A stretch of DNA of 6,071 nucleotides from an uncultured Clostridia bacterium (lineage in GTDB: Bacteria; Bacillota; Clostridia; Christensenellales; Aristaeellaceae), in NCBI GenBank assembly GCA_934615145.1, contig CAKTTM010000114.1:1-6071 (forward strand), in the 5' to 3' direction. The translations under genes were made by a program, and so were the position numbers. Shown one piece after another: positions 1-6,071 of the stretch (positions are counted from its first letter, which is position 1; every line of letters begins with the position of its first letter). The notes beneath the pieces were generated by a model that was not told the origin of the DNA, did no database searches, and was given only the letters and a program-made list of their open reading frames with translations.

Positions 1-1183
1 CCTGTGGGATGACCAGGGTCGCCTGATTGCCCTCTGGGACGGCCTCCTGTCCATACTTGATACGGCCGGTCAAAGAGCTGGCATAGCGCATGTTAGCACT
101 GACTAAGGTATAGGGTTCCTGGCCCCCAGTGACTTGGGCGGTCAGCAAGACACTATCCCCTGGCCCTGCTTCCGGCTTGTCTACGCTGACCTCACCGGAC
201 ATGGGGTTGGGATCGAGAATATCGATGGTATGGCTGGAAGCCCTGTTGAAGTTTCCCAGAGCATCTGTCACATCGATCCTAAGCTGCGCCTGAGTCGTAT
301 AGGCTACTTCGCTCATCAGAAACTGATCCTCATGTGTTCTGTCTGTGTACTCCTCCGTCTTGCCTGTCGACCCGCTGTCAATCAGTAAATCGACGGACAC
401 CTGGAAAGGCGCCCTGCCACCGGAAATGGTCCACTGATAAGGGATAAATGGTTCATTGCCAAATGTCATCTGCGTGACGGGCGTGCTTATCTCCACACTC
501 AGATTGCTCTCGTAGTCGGCAAAAGGCAGCGCCCGCCAGGGCAGTGCGTCAGGATTAGCCACACGCCCTTTGCTGTCCTTTACCGCCACAACCACGCTGC
601 CATCGCCCGCCCGAGATGGCGTGAAGCGCTCAGGGCTGACAGCAGTGCCTTCGGTGTCCTTCAAGTTTTCTCCGCCGATCAACCAGTGGGTGAAGAACCG
701 GTATGGCGGCTCGCCGCCCTGCGCTGTCCAGCTCAATTCAAAGAACTGATCCGTTTCCAGATAGATCTGATCTGTGTTAAGCTGGGCCTCCAATCTCAGC
801 GAAGGAACGACCGGAGCGCCTTTGATGTTAAACGCAACCGTCTTTTCATTATAGCGTTTCCCATCAAAAACACCCACCCTGAGCTCACCACTCTGGCCAT
901 AAGTCGGCACAAAGGTCTCGCTAGTTTGGGTTGTTCTTCTGTTCTCTTGCGGAATCATCCACGCATCATTTTCGACAACATACCATATCAGCTCATAGCT
1001 ATACTCCCCCGTCCCGCCACTGGCCTGCCAACTGCCTGTGATGCTCTCACCCAGGTCAACGGCCACCGTCTCCTTATCAAGGGTCACCACCAGATCCAGC
1101 TCCGCCGCCTGCGCGCCCGAAACAACAGGCATCATCAGCGCCAAGGCCAGAATGAGCACCATTAGCTTCCCGTATCCACGCAT
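1..1183 (-). CDS. Secreted protein with tandem Ig/PKD-like repeats (C-terminal part outside window)
   Basis: The frame is open from the ATG at 1183 to the left edge, giving 394 codons with no stop, so only the N-terminal part is present. Residues 1-27 form a Sec signal peptide: a short basic start (MRGYGK), a hydrophobic core, and an AQAA cleavage region. The mature part shows four repeats of about 100 residues, starting near residues 28, 128, 226 and 328. Each carries an aromatic- or hydrophobic-x-x-x-Gly-Gly-x-x-x-Tyr/Phe core (GG at 56, 156, 255 and 353), and the first three end in a strand like VxVxDxxGR. This pattern fits Ig-like or PKD-like beta-sandwich repeats of exported bacterial surface proteins. 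No cysteine occurs in the visible part, so the repeats are not disulfide-stabilised. It lies 195 bp downstream of a solute-binding-like gene in the same direction. A role in adhesion or ligand binding is inference, and no specific family is recognised. ATG at 1189 is a possible but less likely start. Confidence 0.85.
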   Translation of the reverse strand, partial: MRGYGKLMVLILALALMMPVVSGAQAAELDLVVTLDKETVAVDLGESITGSWQASGGTGEYSYELIWYVVENDAWMIPQENRRTTQTSETFVPTYGQSGELRVGVFDGKRYNEKTVAFNIKGAPVVPSLRLEAQLNTDQIYLETDQFFELSWTAQGGEPPYRFFTHWLIGGENLKDTEGTAVSPERFTPSRAGDGSVVVAVKDSKGRVANPDALPWRALPFADYESNLSVEISTPVTQMTFGNEPFIPYQWTISGGRAPFQVSVDLLIDSGSTGKTEEYTDRTHEDQFLMSEVAYTTQAQLRIDVTDALGNFNRASSHTIDILDPNPMSGEVSVDKPEAGPGDSVLLTAQVTGGQEPYTLVSANMRYASSLTGRIKYGQEAVPEGNQATLVIPQ

Positions 1184-1192
1184 GGTCATACG

Positions 1193-1199
1193 CTCCTTT
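1193..1199 (-). promoter_or_regulatory. Ribosome binding site (AAAGGAG) that decides the start
   Basis: On the minus strand AAAGGAG lies 9 nt before the ATG at 1183 but only 3 nt before the in-frame ATG at 1189. The spacing favours 1183. That choice also gives a signal peptide beginning with MRGYGK. Confidence 0.7.
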
Positions 1200-1285
1200 G
1201 GCAAGATATTTCACTATCCAAACAAGATTTGTTCCGAGCTGATGATAACACGAAGCCTCTTCCCTGTCCACGAGAAAACACGCCT

Positions 1286-1347
1286 CTGATGAACTGCCCC
1301 CCCCCCAATGTTGGTCTTCGTCCAACTTGGGGGGTGCAGTTCATCAG
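1286..1347. repeat. 62-bp near-perfect palindrome; possible head-to-head IS3-type ends or terminator-like hairpin
   Basis: The arms 1286-1314 and 1322-1347 pair around a 7-base loop (1315-1321). The outer 12 bases (CTGATGAACTGC) and inner GTTGG/CCAAC match perfectly. The arms differ only in the middle: nine further C after the outer block on the left against T plus six G on the right, and one extra T. Read on the minus strand, each arm begins like the terminal inverted repeat of IS3-family elements (TGAACTGCACCCC...AAGTTGGAC), which suggests a collapsed or MITE-like element; this resemblance is from memory. No direct target-site duplication is evident, because the flanks are part of the palindrome. 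In minus-strand RNA the hairpin follows the solute-binding gene and is followed 6 nt later by a short TTTT, so it could also act as a weak terminator or 3' stabiliser. Confidence 0.8.
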
Positions 1348-1378
1348 CCGGGCGGCGCTATTAGATCTTGTATTTGCC

Positions 1379-3721
1379 CTACTTCTGCTCCAAATACACC
1401 AGCCTATAGGTCTCATTGAGCGTCTGGATGAAGCCGGCCTGATCCAGCTGGCCGGCCATGTAGCGGGCGCACAGCGAGCGCAGCTGTTGGAAGACCGGGC
1501 CGTCGTTGTTGTACTGCTGCTCGATGTAGGGGCTGCGGGAGAAGCTGCGTATCTGATCGGCCCAGCCGCGGTACTGGGCGATGGAGCCGGGGGAGACCAG
1601 CCACTTGTTCTTGTCGGGCTCCTCCGTCAGGGCTTTGGCGTGAGCCAGCTGCCAGGCCTGGTAGTTCTTTTCCGCCTCGCCCTGGGCCGCGTCGTAGGCG
1701 GCCTGTAGGCTGGCCAGATTGTCCTGGGCTTCCTGTACCTTCTGCTCATAGTCGTCCTGGATGATGGGCTCATTGTCGCTGGGGTCCATCATGATGTGGA
1801 ACTTGGGCTCGGTCTCACGCTGGACGCCATAGCGCAGGAAGTCCAGCGCCAGCTCGCGGTTCTGGGAGGCGGGGTTTAGGACAAAGGCCTCCATCAGCAC
1901 GCGGTAGATGGGCTTTTCACCCTTGACGAAGGTGAAGGGCTTGAGGCGCTCCAGGCGGTTGACCTGGGGCTCATCGGTGCGCTCGTCGTTATACAGCGTG
2001 GCATTGACACCGGACATGCTGGGGAAGTAGATGCTGGGCGGCAGCACCCCGTCCTCGGCGTCGTCGATGCGCATCTCCATGCTCTGCCCCTGACTGAGGC
2101 GCAGATCGCGCGCCTTCATCAGCAGGTCCAGCGTTTCCTTGAGCTCCGGCCGGTCGAAGGTCAGGGCCTCGCCTGGCCGCTCATAGGTCTGTATGTAGCT
2201 GTCCATGATGTTGCCAAGCAGGCCCTCATAGGTCATCCAATCCTGGAAATTGTATTCGGGCTTGGCGGGCGACTGCTGTTCAAATTGATACAGCTGCGCC
2301 AGATACTCCTGCCAGGTCTCCGGGTAGGGCTGGCCTTTGAAGAAGACATCGTAATGCTCGGGCGACACGGCGCCATGCGATATCTGGATGCCGGCGGGCA
2401 CGGCCACCAGGCGGCCCTCCTGATCCTTCAATGCCTCCTGCACGAAGGGGTACATCCGCTCCACCGCCTCGCTGATGACAGGGTCATCGCCGATGTCGGC
2501 GGCATAGCCCTTGTCCTTGAAGGCGCTGAAATCGCTCTGCACCGGCAGCTGATAGATGTCCACCGGCTCGGTCTGCCCCTGCATATCGGTGACCACCTCG
2601 GCCGCGCTCATGCGCCCCTCGCTCAAGAGTACTTTGGCATCGGGGTGATCCTTCAAGTAGGCGCGGTAGATGGGGTTGCCCATCGCAAAGTCCAGGTGCA
2701 TCTTCAAGTAGCCCTCGGCGCCGCCGGGCTTGACTGCTATCAGCCACAGGCCCTCCTGCTGCGCGCCATAGCGGCCGTCGCTCATCACCAGGCCGGGCAG
2801 CTCGCTGCGGCCGCGGCCTATCTGCATGATGCTGCCCGCGGCAAAGGGGCCGCCCTGCTGCGACAGGTAGACGCGGCTGCCGTCGTTGTAGTAGATGATG
2901 TCGCGCGCCTGGTCATAGGCCAGGCCGGCCAATATATCGCCGCTGCGGTAGACGGGCATCTCAATGCTCACATCCGCGCGCTTGCCCGTCGCCACATCGA
3001 TGCTGCGCAGCTGATACTGGTAGCCGTTTTCAACAGGCCGCAGGCCAAGCGCCAGCGCCTGCCCCGGCTTGTAGGCCACCAGGCCCTGGCCCAGGCCGGT
3101 GTCCACGCTCTGGGCCTTGCCCGTCTTCAAGTCCACGCTCAGCAGCGCGTAGTCAAACTGTATCATGCCCGACATATCGCTGACATTGTAGCCCACGCAC
3201 AGCCTATCGCCCTGCTGGAAGATATTGCAGCGCTCCTCCGGCCAGCCGCCTTCGTTCAAATTCTTGAGCCACTTGCTCAGGTCCAGCTCAACCTCCTGCC
3301 AAGTGACCCCCTCCGGGCTGATCTCGCCCACCCTGCGGGTATGGCGGTTCAGGCCAAAGAGCTTGTCCTGCCAGCTGAAGATGTCGTGTATCTGCTGATC
3401 CCACAGCGCCTTTTGCGCGCCGGTCAGCTGGTCATAGCGCCCGCCTTCGCCCAGGGGCTCGGGCTTGCGCCACTGGTAGTAGATCTCTGGCGCCTCATCC
3501 CCCGGCGTCCAGCGGAGGATGGCGTCCTCCCCCGGATAGAGCGCGTAGACGCTCTGGCCCAGCGGCAGCATCTGGCCGGCAAACCGCCAGCTATGCTCCC
3601 CCGTCCGGGGCCAATCCGCAGGGATACTCTCCGGCGTCAAGGCCTTCTCCACCTGCGCCAGCGTGGGGAGCAAAAGCGTCAGGATGAGCAGGAAAATGAG
3701 GGTGGTGGTGGTGCGTTTCAT
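1379..3721 (-). CDS. Secreted propeller-like / extracellular solute-binding (family 1-like) fusion protein, 780 aa
   Basis: The ATG at 3721 is chosen over upstream in-frame starts because GGAGG lies 5 nt before it and a clear signal peptide follows (MKRTTTT, a Leu-rich core, LPTLAQ). There is no lipobox cysteine, so the protein is probably cleaved by signal peptidase I rather than lipid-anchored. Residues 45-335 are beta-rich with recurring Leu/Tyr-x-Leu and Asp-Gly turns and resemble a beta-propeller. Residues 335-645 resemble family 1 extracellular solute-binding proteins: a first-lobe start, VDIYQLP (387-393), a KGYAADIGD segment (404-412), RLVAVPAG (437-444), and YRVLMEAFVLNP (606-617). 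Residues 655-700 are Gln/Glu/Ala-rich and helical, probably a coiled coil. The tail (CARYMAGQLDQAGFIQTLNE) matches the usual last helix of these proteins. At 780 residues it is far longer than a typical 400-450-residue binding protein. C165 and C175 could form a disulfide. No ABC permease is visible, so transport is unproven and the ligand is unknown. Confidence 0.85.
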   Translation of the reverse strand: MKRTTTTLIFLLILTLLLPTLAQVEKALTPESIPADWPRTGEHSWRFAGQMLPLGQSVYALYPGEDAILRWTPGDEAPEIYYQWRKPEPLGEGGRYDQLTGAQKALWDQQIHDIFSWQDKLFGLNRHTRRVGEISPEGVTWQEVELDLSKWLKNLNEGGWPEERCNIFQQGDRLCVGYNVSDMSGMIQFDYALLSVDLKTGKAQSVDTGLGQGLVAYKPGQALALGLRPVENGYQYQLRSIDVATGKRADVSIEMPVYRSGDILAGLAYDQARDIIYYNDGSRVYLSQQGGPFAAGSIMQIGRGRSELPGLVMSDGRYGAQQEGLWLIAVKPGGAEGYLKMHLDFAMGNPIYRAYLKDHPDAKVLLSEGRMSAAEVVTDMQGQTEPVDIYQLPVQSDFSAFKDKGYAADIGDDPVISEAVERMYPFVQEALKDQEGRLVAVPAGIQISHGAVSPEHYDVFFKGQPYPETWQEYLAQLYQFEQQSPAKPEYNFQDWMTYEGLLGNIMDSYIQTYERPGEALTFDRPELKETLDLLMKARDLRLSQGQSMEMRIDDAEDGVLPPSIYFPSMSGVNATLYNDERTDEPQVNRLERLKPFTFVKGEKPIYRVLMEAFVLNPASQNRELALDFLRYGVQRETEPKFHIMMDPSDNEPIIQDDYEQKVQEAQDNLASLQAAYDAAQGEAEKNYQAWQLAHAKALTEEPDKNKWLVSPGSIAQYRGWADQIRSFSRSPYIEQQYNNDGPVFQQLRSLCARYMAGQLDQAGFIQTLNETYRLVYLEQK

Positions 3722-3726
3722 GATAA

Positions 3727-3731
3727 CCTCC
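3727..3731 (-). promoter_or_regulatory. Ribosome binding site (GGAGG) that decides the start
   Basis: GGAGG on the minus strand lies 5 nt upstream of the ATG at 3721. The longest open frame extends 36 codons further upstream, but that stretch runs through the heptamer repeats and lacks coding character. The site fixes the start at the signal peptide. Confidence 0.75.
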
Positions 3732-3742
3732 AATCGATTCAA

Positions 3743-3763
3743 ATGAGGGATTAGGAATGAGGA
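3743..3763. repeat. Heptanucleotide repeat block A (ATGAGGG/ATTAGGA/ATGAGGA)
   Basis: Three consecutive 7-mers on the plus strand, ATGAGGG, ATTAGGA and ATGAGGA, are variants of one unit. A single further ATGAGGG occurs at 3785-3791. They are in the opposite orientation to the five-unit block at 3861-3895, so transcripts of this spacer could fold the two blocks together imperfectly. The block sits 22 nt upstream of the start of the 780-residue gene, next to its ribosome binding site. Confidence 0.65.
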
Positions 3764-3860
3764 ATTGATTTGTCTGTGTCGGGCATGAGGGATTGTCAGG
3801 ATATGGATCATGGAACACGGAACAAGCAACTTGTGCGCCGGCCGATACGGCCAACCCCGT

Positions 3861-3895
3861 CATTCCTCATCCCTCATTCCTCATTCCTCATCCCC
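3861..3895. repeat. Heptanucleotide tandem repeat block B, five units of CAT(T/C)CC(T/C)
   Basis: Five exact-length 7-mers follow one another on the plus strand: CATTCCT, CATCCCT, CATTCCT, CATTCCT, CATCCCC. The array starts 2 bases beyond the stop codon of the right-hand gene (TAG at 3898-3900), so it is the first thing transcribed after that gene. Short tandem heptamers in intergenic spacers are known as a class in several bacterial genomes, notably filamentous cyanobacteria; no function follows from the sequence. Between blocks A and B (3764-3860) there is no gene, no T-rich terminator and no convincing promoter, only a short GGCCG/CGGCC palindrome at 3840-3852. Confidence 0.85.
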
Positions 3896-3897
3896 AA

Positions 3898-5883
3898 CTA
3901 CTGGTCTTCCAGCGCCATCATGTTCAATATCCTGTCGGCCTCGGCGATGAAGCCTTCGCTGTCAATGGCGCCGCCAATGAACTGTCGGTACAGCCGGAAG
4001 AAGCTCTGATCCTCCAGGTTGTGGATGTCGTACATCAAAGAGGGCAACTCGGCCCGCAGGTAGGGCAGCACATCGCGCTGGTATACCGCCACCTCCGGCA
4101 GGGTGGCGACGAACCTCTCTTCCGCCATCAACTCGATCTGCCTGTTGGTGTCTGCGAGCTGCTCGCTTAGCCTGGTTTTCTCGGCGCCTGTGGCCTTATC
4201 CATCTGTGCCGCGAAATACTGGGCGTTTTGCTGCGCGGTGGCCATGTTTTCCAGATAGTTGTCAGAGATCACAGGCTGATAGTCCTGAAACAGCACTGGG
4301 GCGTTAGACTGCGCCCAGTCCGCCTCGCAGAGGGCGGCGGCCACCCTGGCCGCGGCATTGAAGTCCGCAGCGCCCCGCAATACCAGGGCAGCGCTGCCAG
4401 TGTAGGGATAGATCCTGTCCGTATCAGGCATCAGCGCCATGCTGATGGGCTCAAAGTCTGCGTTCCTCCATACGCGCGAACTGCGCTTGCGCCCCAGATC
4501 GCGCAGGTCATAGGATTGGTCGATGACAGCCCTGCGCTGCTGGGCATCCCACTGGCGCAAGCTGCTCAGATAGGCATCATCCAGTTGAGCCAGCTTGTTT
4601 AGCATCTCCCTGAACAGTGGCGTATCAAAGCGCAGGGGCAGGCCGCGCAGCTGGTGCTGTGTGATGTACAGGCCCATCACCTCGATCAGCAGCTCCTGTT
4701 TGTCCAGCGCAAAGGTCGGCAGCACCCCTGCCTCCAGCGCCTGGGGCCGCTCCCGCCAGGAGGCAATGAAGTCCAGATAGGCCAGAATGTCAGTGGGCAG
4801 CTCGTCTGGCCGCATACCGATCATGTCCAGCGTGGCCTGTTGGTAGCTATAGCAAGGCATGCTGATACCGCTGGGCAGCCCATAGACCACGCCGTCCTGC
4901 GTCAGTGGCGTCAGGAAGATCGGATAGAGGCGCCTCAATACCCTGGCGGTTTCCGGGTGCTGTCCAAGGTCAGCCAGATAGCCCTTGGCCATCAGCTTGT
5001 GCAGCTGGGTGTTATTCAGGCTCAGCACCGCCACATCATAGGGAAAGCTGTTGGTAATCACGGCCTGCGCCAGTTCCAGCGCGGTCAGATATTGCTCCGG
5101 GGCCTGTATGCGGATATCCGGCAGCATGGCGCGCACCCGGTTGAGCAGAAAGCTGTTATTGCCCAGGCCATAAACCCGCACCACCGCCTGCGCGCCCTGA
5201 GGCGCGCTCAAGCTCCGGATGACCAGTCCCTCCGGCAGCAAGGCCACCATGTGACCACTGAGCAGCAGGGGATTGCGATGCAGAAAGGCCGCCGGCAGAT
5301 AGCCCAAGGCAAGAGGCTTGCCAAGGCCGGGATGGGCATAGATGCTGCCGCCGGCTACATAGTAGGCTGTGTGGCTAGCGGCGTCATAGCAAAGCCCGTC
5401 CGCGCCTGTGCCCTCAGTGGCCTGTATGAGCACGCTGGCCTTATCCGTCTGCGGGTCAAAGGCCGCTATCGCTGCCCTGGCGCCATCCGCGCCTTGCAGC
5501 AGCACCAGCAATTGACCGTCCTGATAGGGCGCGATGCTGAGGATGCCCCTTGTGCGCAAGGCGATGACTTCCCCGCTGTGGTGGTTGAGCAGCAGCAGAT
5601 CATAGCCTTGTCCCGCCAGGCTCTCCACCAGCAGCCAGATGCCGTTTTCGGTCATCAGGCTGTTCTTGATCATCCGCGGGCCGCCCTCCGGGCTGGCGAG
5701 GGCGTCGGCGTTGAAGCTTTGCACCTCTTGCAGGTGCAGCGCGCCGCCATCCATCTGCACCATGCTGAGCCTGCCGCTGTGAAGATTCAGGCTGTAAAGC
5801 TGACCAGACAGGGCAAAGAGCTCCCCCAAGGCACCGTCCTCCACGGACGGCTGCCGCAAGGCATTGACCAGGCCCTGGGCAAT
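3898..5883 (-). CDS. Propeller-like / extracellular solute-binding (family 1-like) fusion protein, 5'-truncated
   Basis: This is a paralogue of the 780-residue neighbour. Numbered from the TTG at 5859, residues 1-215 are a propeller-like region (ELFALSGQLYSLNLHSG, GDKxL-like turns). Residues 215-525 are solute-binding-like, with KGYLADLG (292-299) and RLYPIF...GVVYGLPSG (309-331) aligning to KGYAADIG and RMYPFV...RLVAVPAG of the neighbour. Residues 528-580 are a helical insert starting QPVISDNY (EPIIQDDY in the neighbour), and 585-653 form the C-terminal helices. The beginning is missing: no ribosome binding site precedes the TTG, there is no signal peptide, and coding character continues upstream (AQGLVNAL) until foreign sequence and a TGA at 5902-5904. 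By alignment about 20-25 residues, essentially the signal peptide, are lost. The ligand is unknown. It lies 176 bp upstream of its paralogue in the same direction, so co-transcription is plausible. Confidence 0.82.
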   Translation of the reverse strand: MAQGLVNALRQPSVEDGALGELFALSGQLYSLNLHSGRLSMVQMDGGALHLQEVQSFNADALASPEGGPRMIKNSLMTENGIWLLVESLAGQGYDLLLLNHHSGEVIALRTRGILSIAPYQDGQLLVLLQGADGARAAIAAFDPQTDKASVLIQATEGTGADGLCYDAASHTAYYVAGGSIYAHPGLGKPLALGYLPAAFLHRNPLLLSGHMVALLPEGLVIRSLSAPQGAQAVVRVYGLGNNSFLLNRVRAMLPDIRIQAPEQYLTALELAQAVITNSFPYDVAVLSLNNTQLHKLMAKGYLADLGQHPETARVLRRLYPIFLTPLTQDGVVYGLPSGISMPCYSYQQATLDMIGMRPDELPTDILAYLDFIASWRERPQALEAGVLPTFALDKQELLIEVMGLYITQHQLRGLPLRFDTPLFREMLNKLAQLDDAYLSSLRQWDAQQRRAVIDQSYDLRDLGRKRSSRVWRNADFEPISMALMPDTDRIYPYTGSAALVLRGAADFNAAARVAAALCEADWAQSNAPVLFQDYQPVISDNYLENMATAQQNAQYFAAQMDKATGAEKTRLSEQLADTNRQIELMAEERFVATLPEVAVYQRDVLPYLRAELPSLMYDIHNLEDQSFFRLYRQFIGGAIDSEGFIAEADRILNMMALEDQ

Positions 5884-5898
5884 CAGCCGGGGCTGCTG
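5880..5898. other. Probable chimeric junction between two unrelated sequences
   Basis: To the left, the minus strand codes for a solute-binding-like protein up to about 5883 with its signal peptide missing. To the right, the plus strand codes for the interior of a YdbH-like protein from about 5892 with no start. Plus-frame translation is blocked by TGA at 5865-5867, and minus-frame translation by TGA at 5902-5904. Two genes each broken inside their coding sequence and joined directly, with no transposon end, integrase site or tRNA, fit an assembly or library chimera better than a natural rearrangement. The exact base cannot be fixed. Confidence 0.7.
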
Positions 5899-6071
5899 AT
5901 CTCATTGTCGATAATCTGACCTTCTTCTCAGGTTTTCAGCCCGAGAAGCTGACACCTTTGACACTGGGCGTCGTAGCCGAAGTGTCTGGCGGCATTTCAG
6001 GGCAGGGTCAGATTCGCTGGGACAGTCAGGCTGTGGCCAGCGATGGTGTTTTCCGGACAGATAATCTTGAT
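5892..6071 (+). CDS. Internal fragment of a YdbH/AsmA-like intermembrane transport protein
   Basis: The frame beginning around 5892 is open to the right edge (60 codons). It reads DLIVDNLTF, then QPEKLTPLTLGVVAEVSGG, then GQGQIRWDS, then GVFRTDNLD at the edge. This order (LTPLTLG, a short VxG turn, GxGxIxW, GxFxTDxLD) is typical of the C-terminal 'dicarboxylate transport' region of YdbH-like proteins in Alphaproteobacteria, especially Sphingomonadales. These belong to the AsmA/TamB-type bridge proteins implicated in moving phospholipids between the inner and outer membranes. The family is roughly 900-1,100 residues long, so this is a small interior part with neither start nor end. Its base composition (just over 50% GC) is lower than that of the minus-strand genes. 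Assignment rests on remembered family motifs. Confidence 0.7.

Noticed and set aside
686..1165. Plus-strand open frame of 159 codons opposite the repeat protein
   Set aside because: The minus strand here shows a signal peptide, a ribosome binding site and periodic repeats. The plus-strand frame shows none of these.
1217..1233. AACAA/TTGTT inverted repeat upstream of the repeat-protein gene as an operator
   Set aside because: The stem is five bases with a 3-base centre. No convincing -35/-10 pair is near it, so it could easily be chance.
2285..3754. Long plus-strand open frame of 489 codons opposite the 780-residue gene
   Set aside because: It is rich in His, Ala, Leu and Gln, as expected for the complement of a high-GC gene. 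It has no recognisable domain and no ribosome binding site, and the opposite strand has clear protein homology features.
3722..3829. 36-codon upstream extension of the 780-residue protein
   Set aside because: It would place the signal peptide in the interior, and it overlaps the heptamer repeats. The GGAGG before 3721 marks the real start.
3840..3852. Short palindrome GGCCG-ATA-CGGCC as a terminator or operator
   Set aside because: The stem is only 5 bp and no T-run follows on either strand. Such palindromes arise by chance in GC-rich DNA.
3743..3895. CRISPR array
   Set aside because: The units are 7 bases long and mostly contiguous, with no regular unique spacers and no cas genes in view.
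4654..5919. Plus-strand open frame of 421 codons opposite the truncated binding-like gene
   Set aside because: Same complement-strand signature. It also runs across the suspected junction in a different frame from the YdbH-like coding sequence, so it cannot be one real protein.

Overview
The window is probably two unrelated pieces of DNA joined near its right end. Bases 1 to about 5,885 hold three genes, all on the minus strand, with moderately high GC. They have strong Gram-positive-style ribosome binding sites (GGAGG, AAAGGAG) and Sec-type signal peptides. The secreted proteins resemble those of anaerobic Firmicutes (Clostridia and relatives). This taxonomic reading is only an inference from general style, because no housekeeping gene is present. 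Bases from about 5,890 to 6,071 encode, on the plus strand, an internal piece of a YdbH/AsmA-like outer-envelope protein of the type found in Proteobacteria, most like alphaproteobacterial versions. A diderm envelope gene abutting a beheaded gene of the other type, with no start codon and no mobile element between them, most simply means a chimeric contig or read join.

Layout in minus-strand transcription order, right to left: (1) a 5'-truncated gene (3898 to about 5883) encoding a propeller-like region fused to a family 1-type extracellular solute-binding domain; (2) a 176-bp spacer with heptanucleotide repeats of CATTCCT/CATCCCT type in both orientations; (3) an intact 780-residue paralogue with a signal peptide (1379-3721); (4) a 195-bp spacer containing a 62-base near-perfect palindrome with a run of ten C, resembling two IS3-type transposon ends placed head to head; (5) the first 394 codons of a secreted protein made of roughly 100-residue Ig/PKD-like repeats (1-1183), which runs off the left edge.

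The two solute-binding-like proteins share an unusual architecture: a beta-rich, propeller-like N-terminal half, a binding-protein-like middle, a charged helical (probably coiled-coil) insert, and a binding-protein C-terminal helix. No ABC permease or ATPase gene is visible, and the intact copy has no lipobox cysteine. Together with the adjacent repeat protein, the locus looks like a cassette for secreted or cell-surface binding proteins rather than an ordinary sugar importer. Its substrate and real role cannot be read from this sequence.
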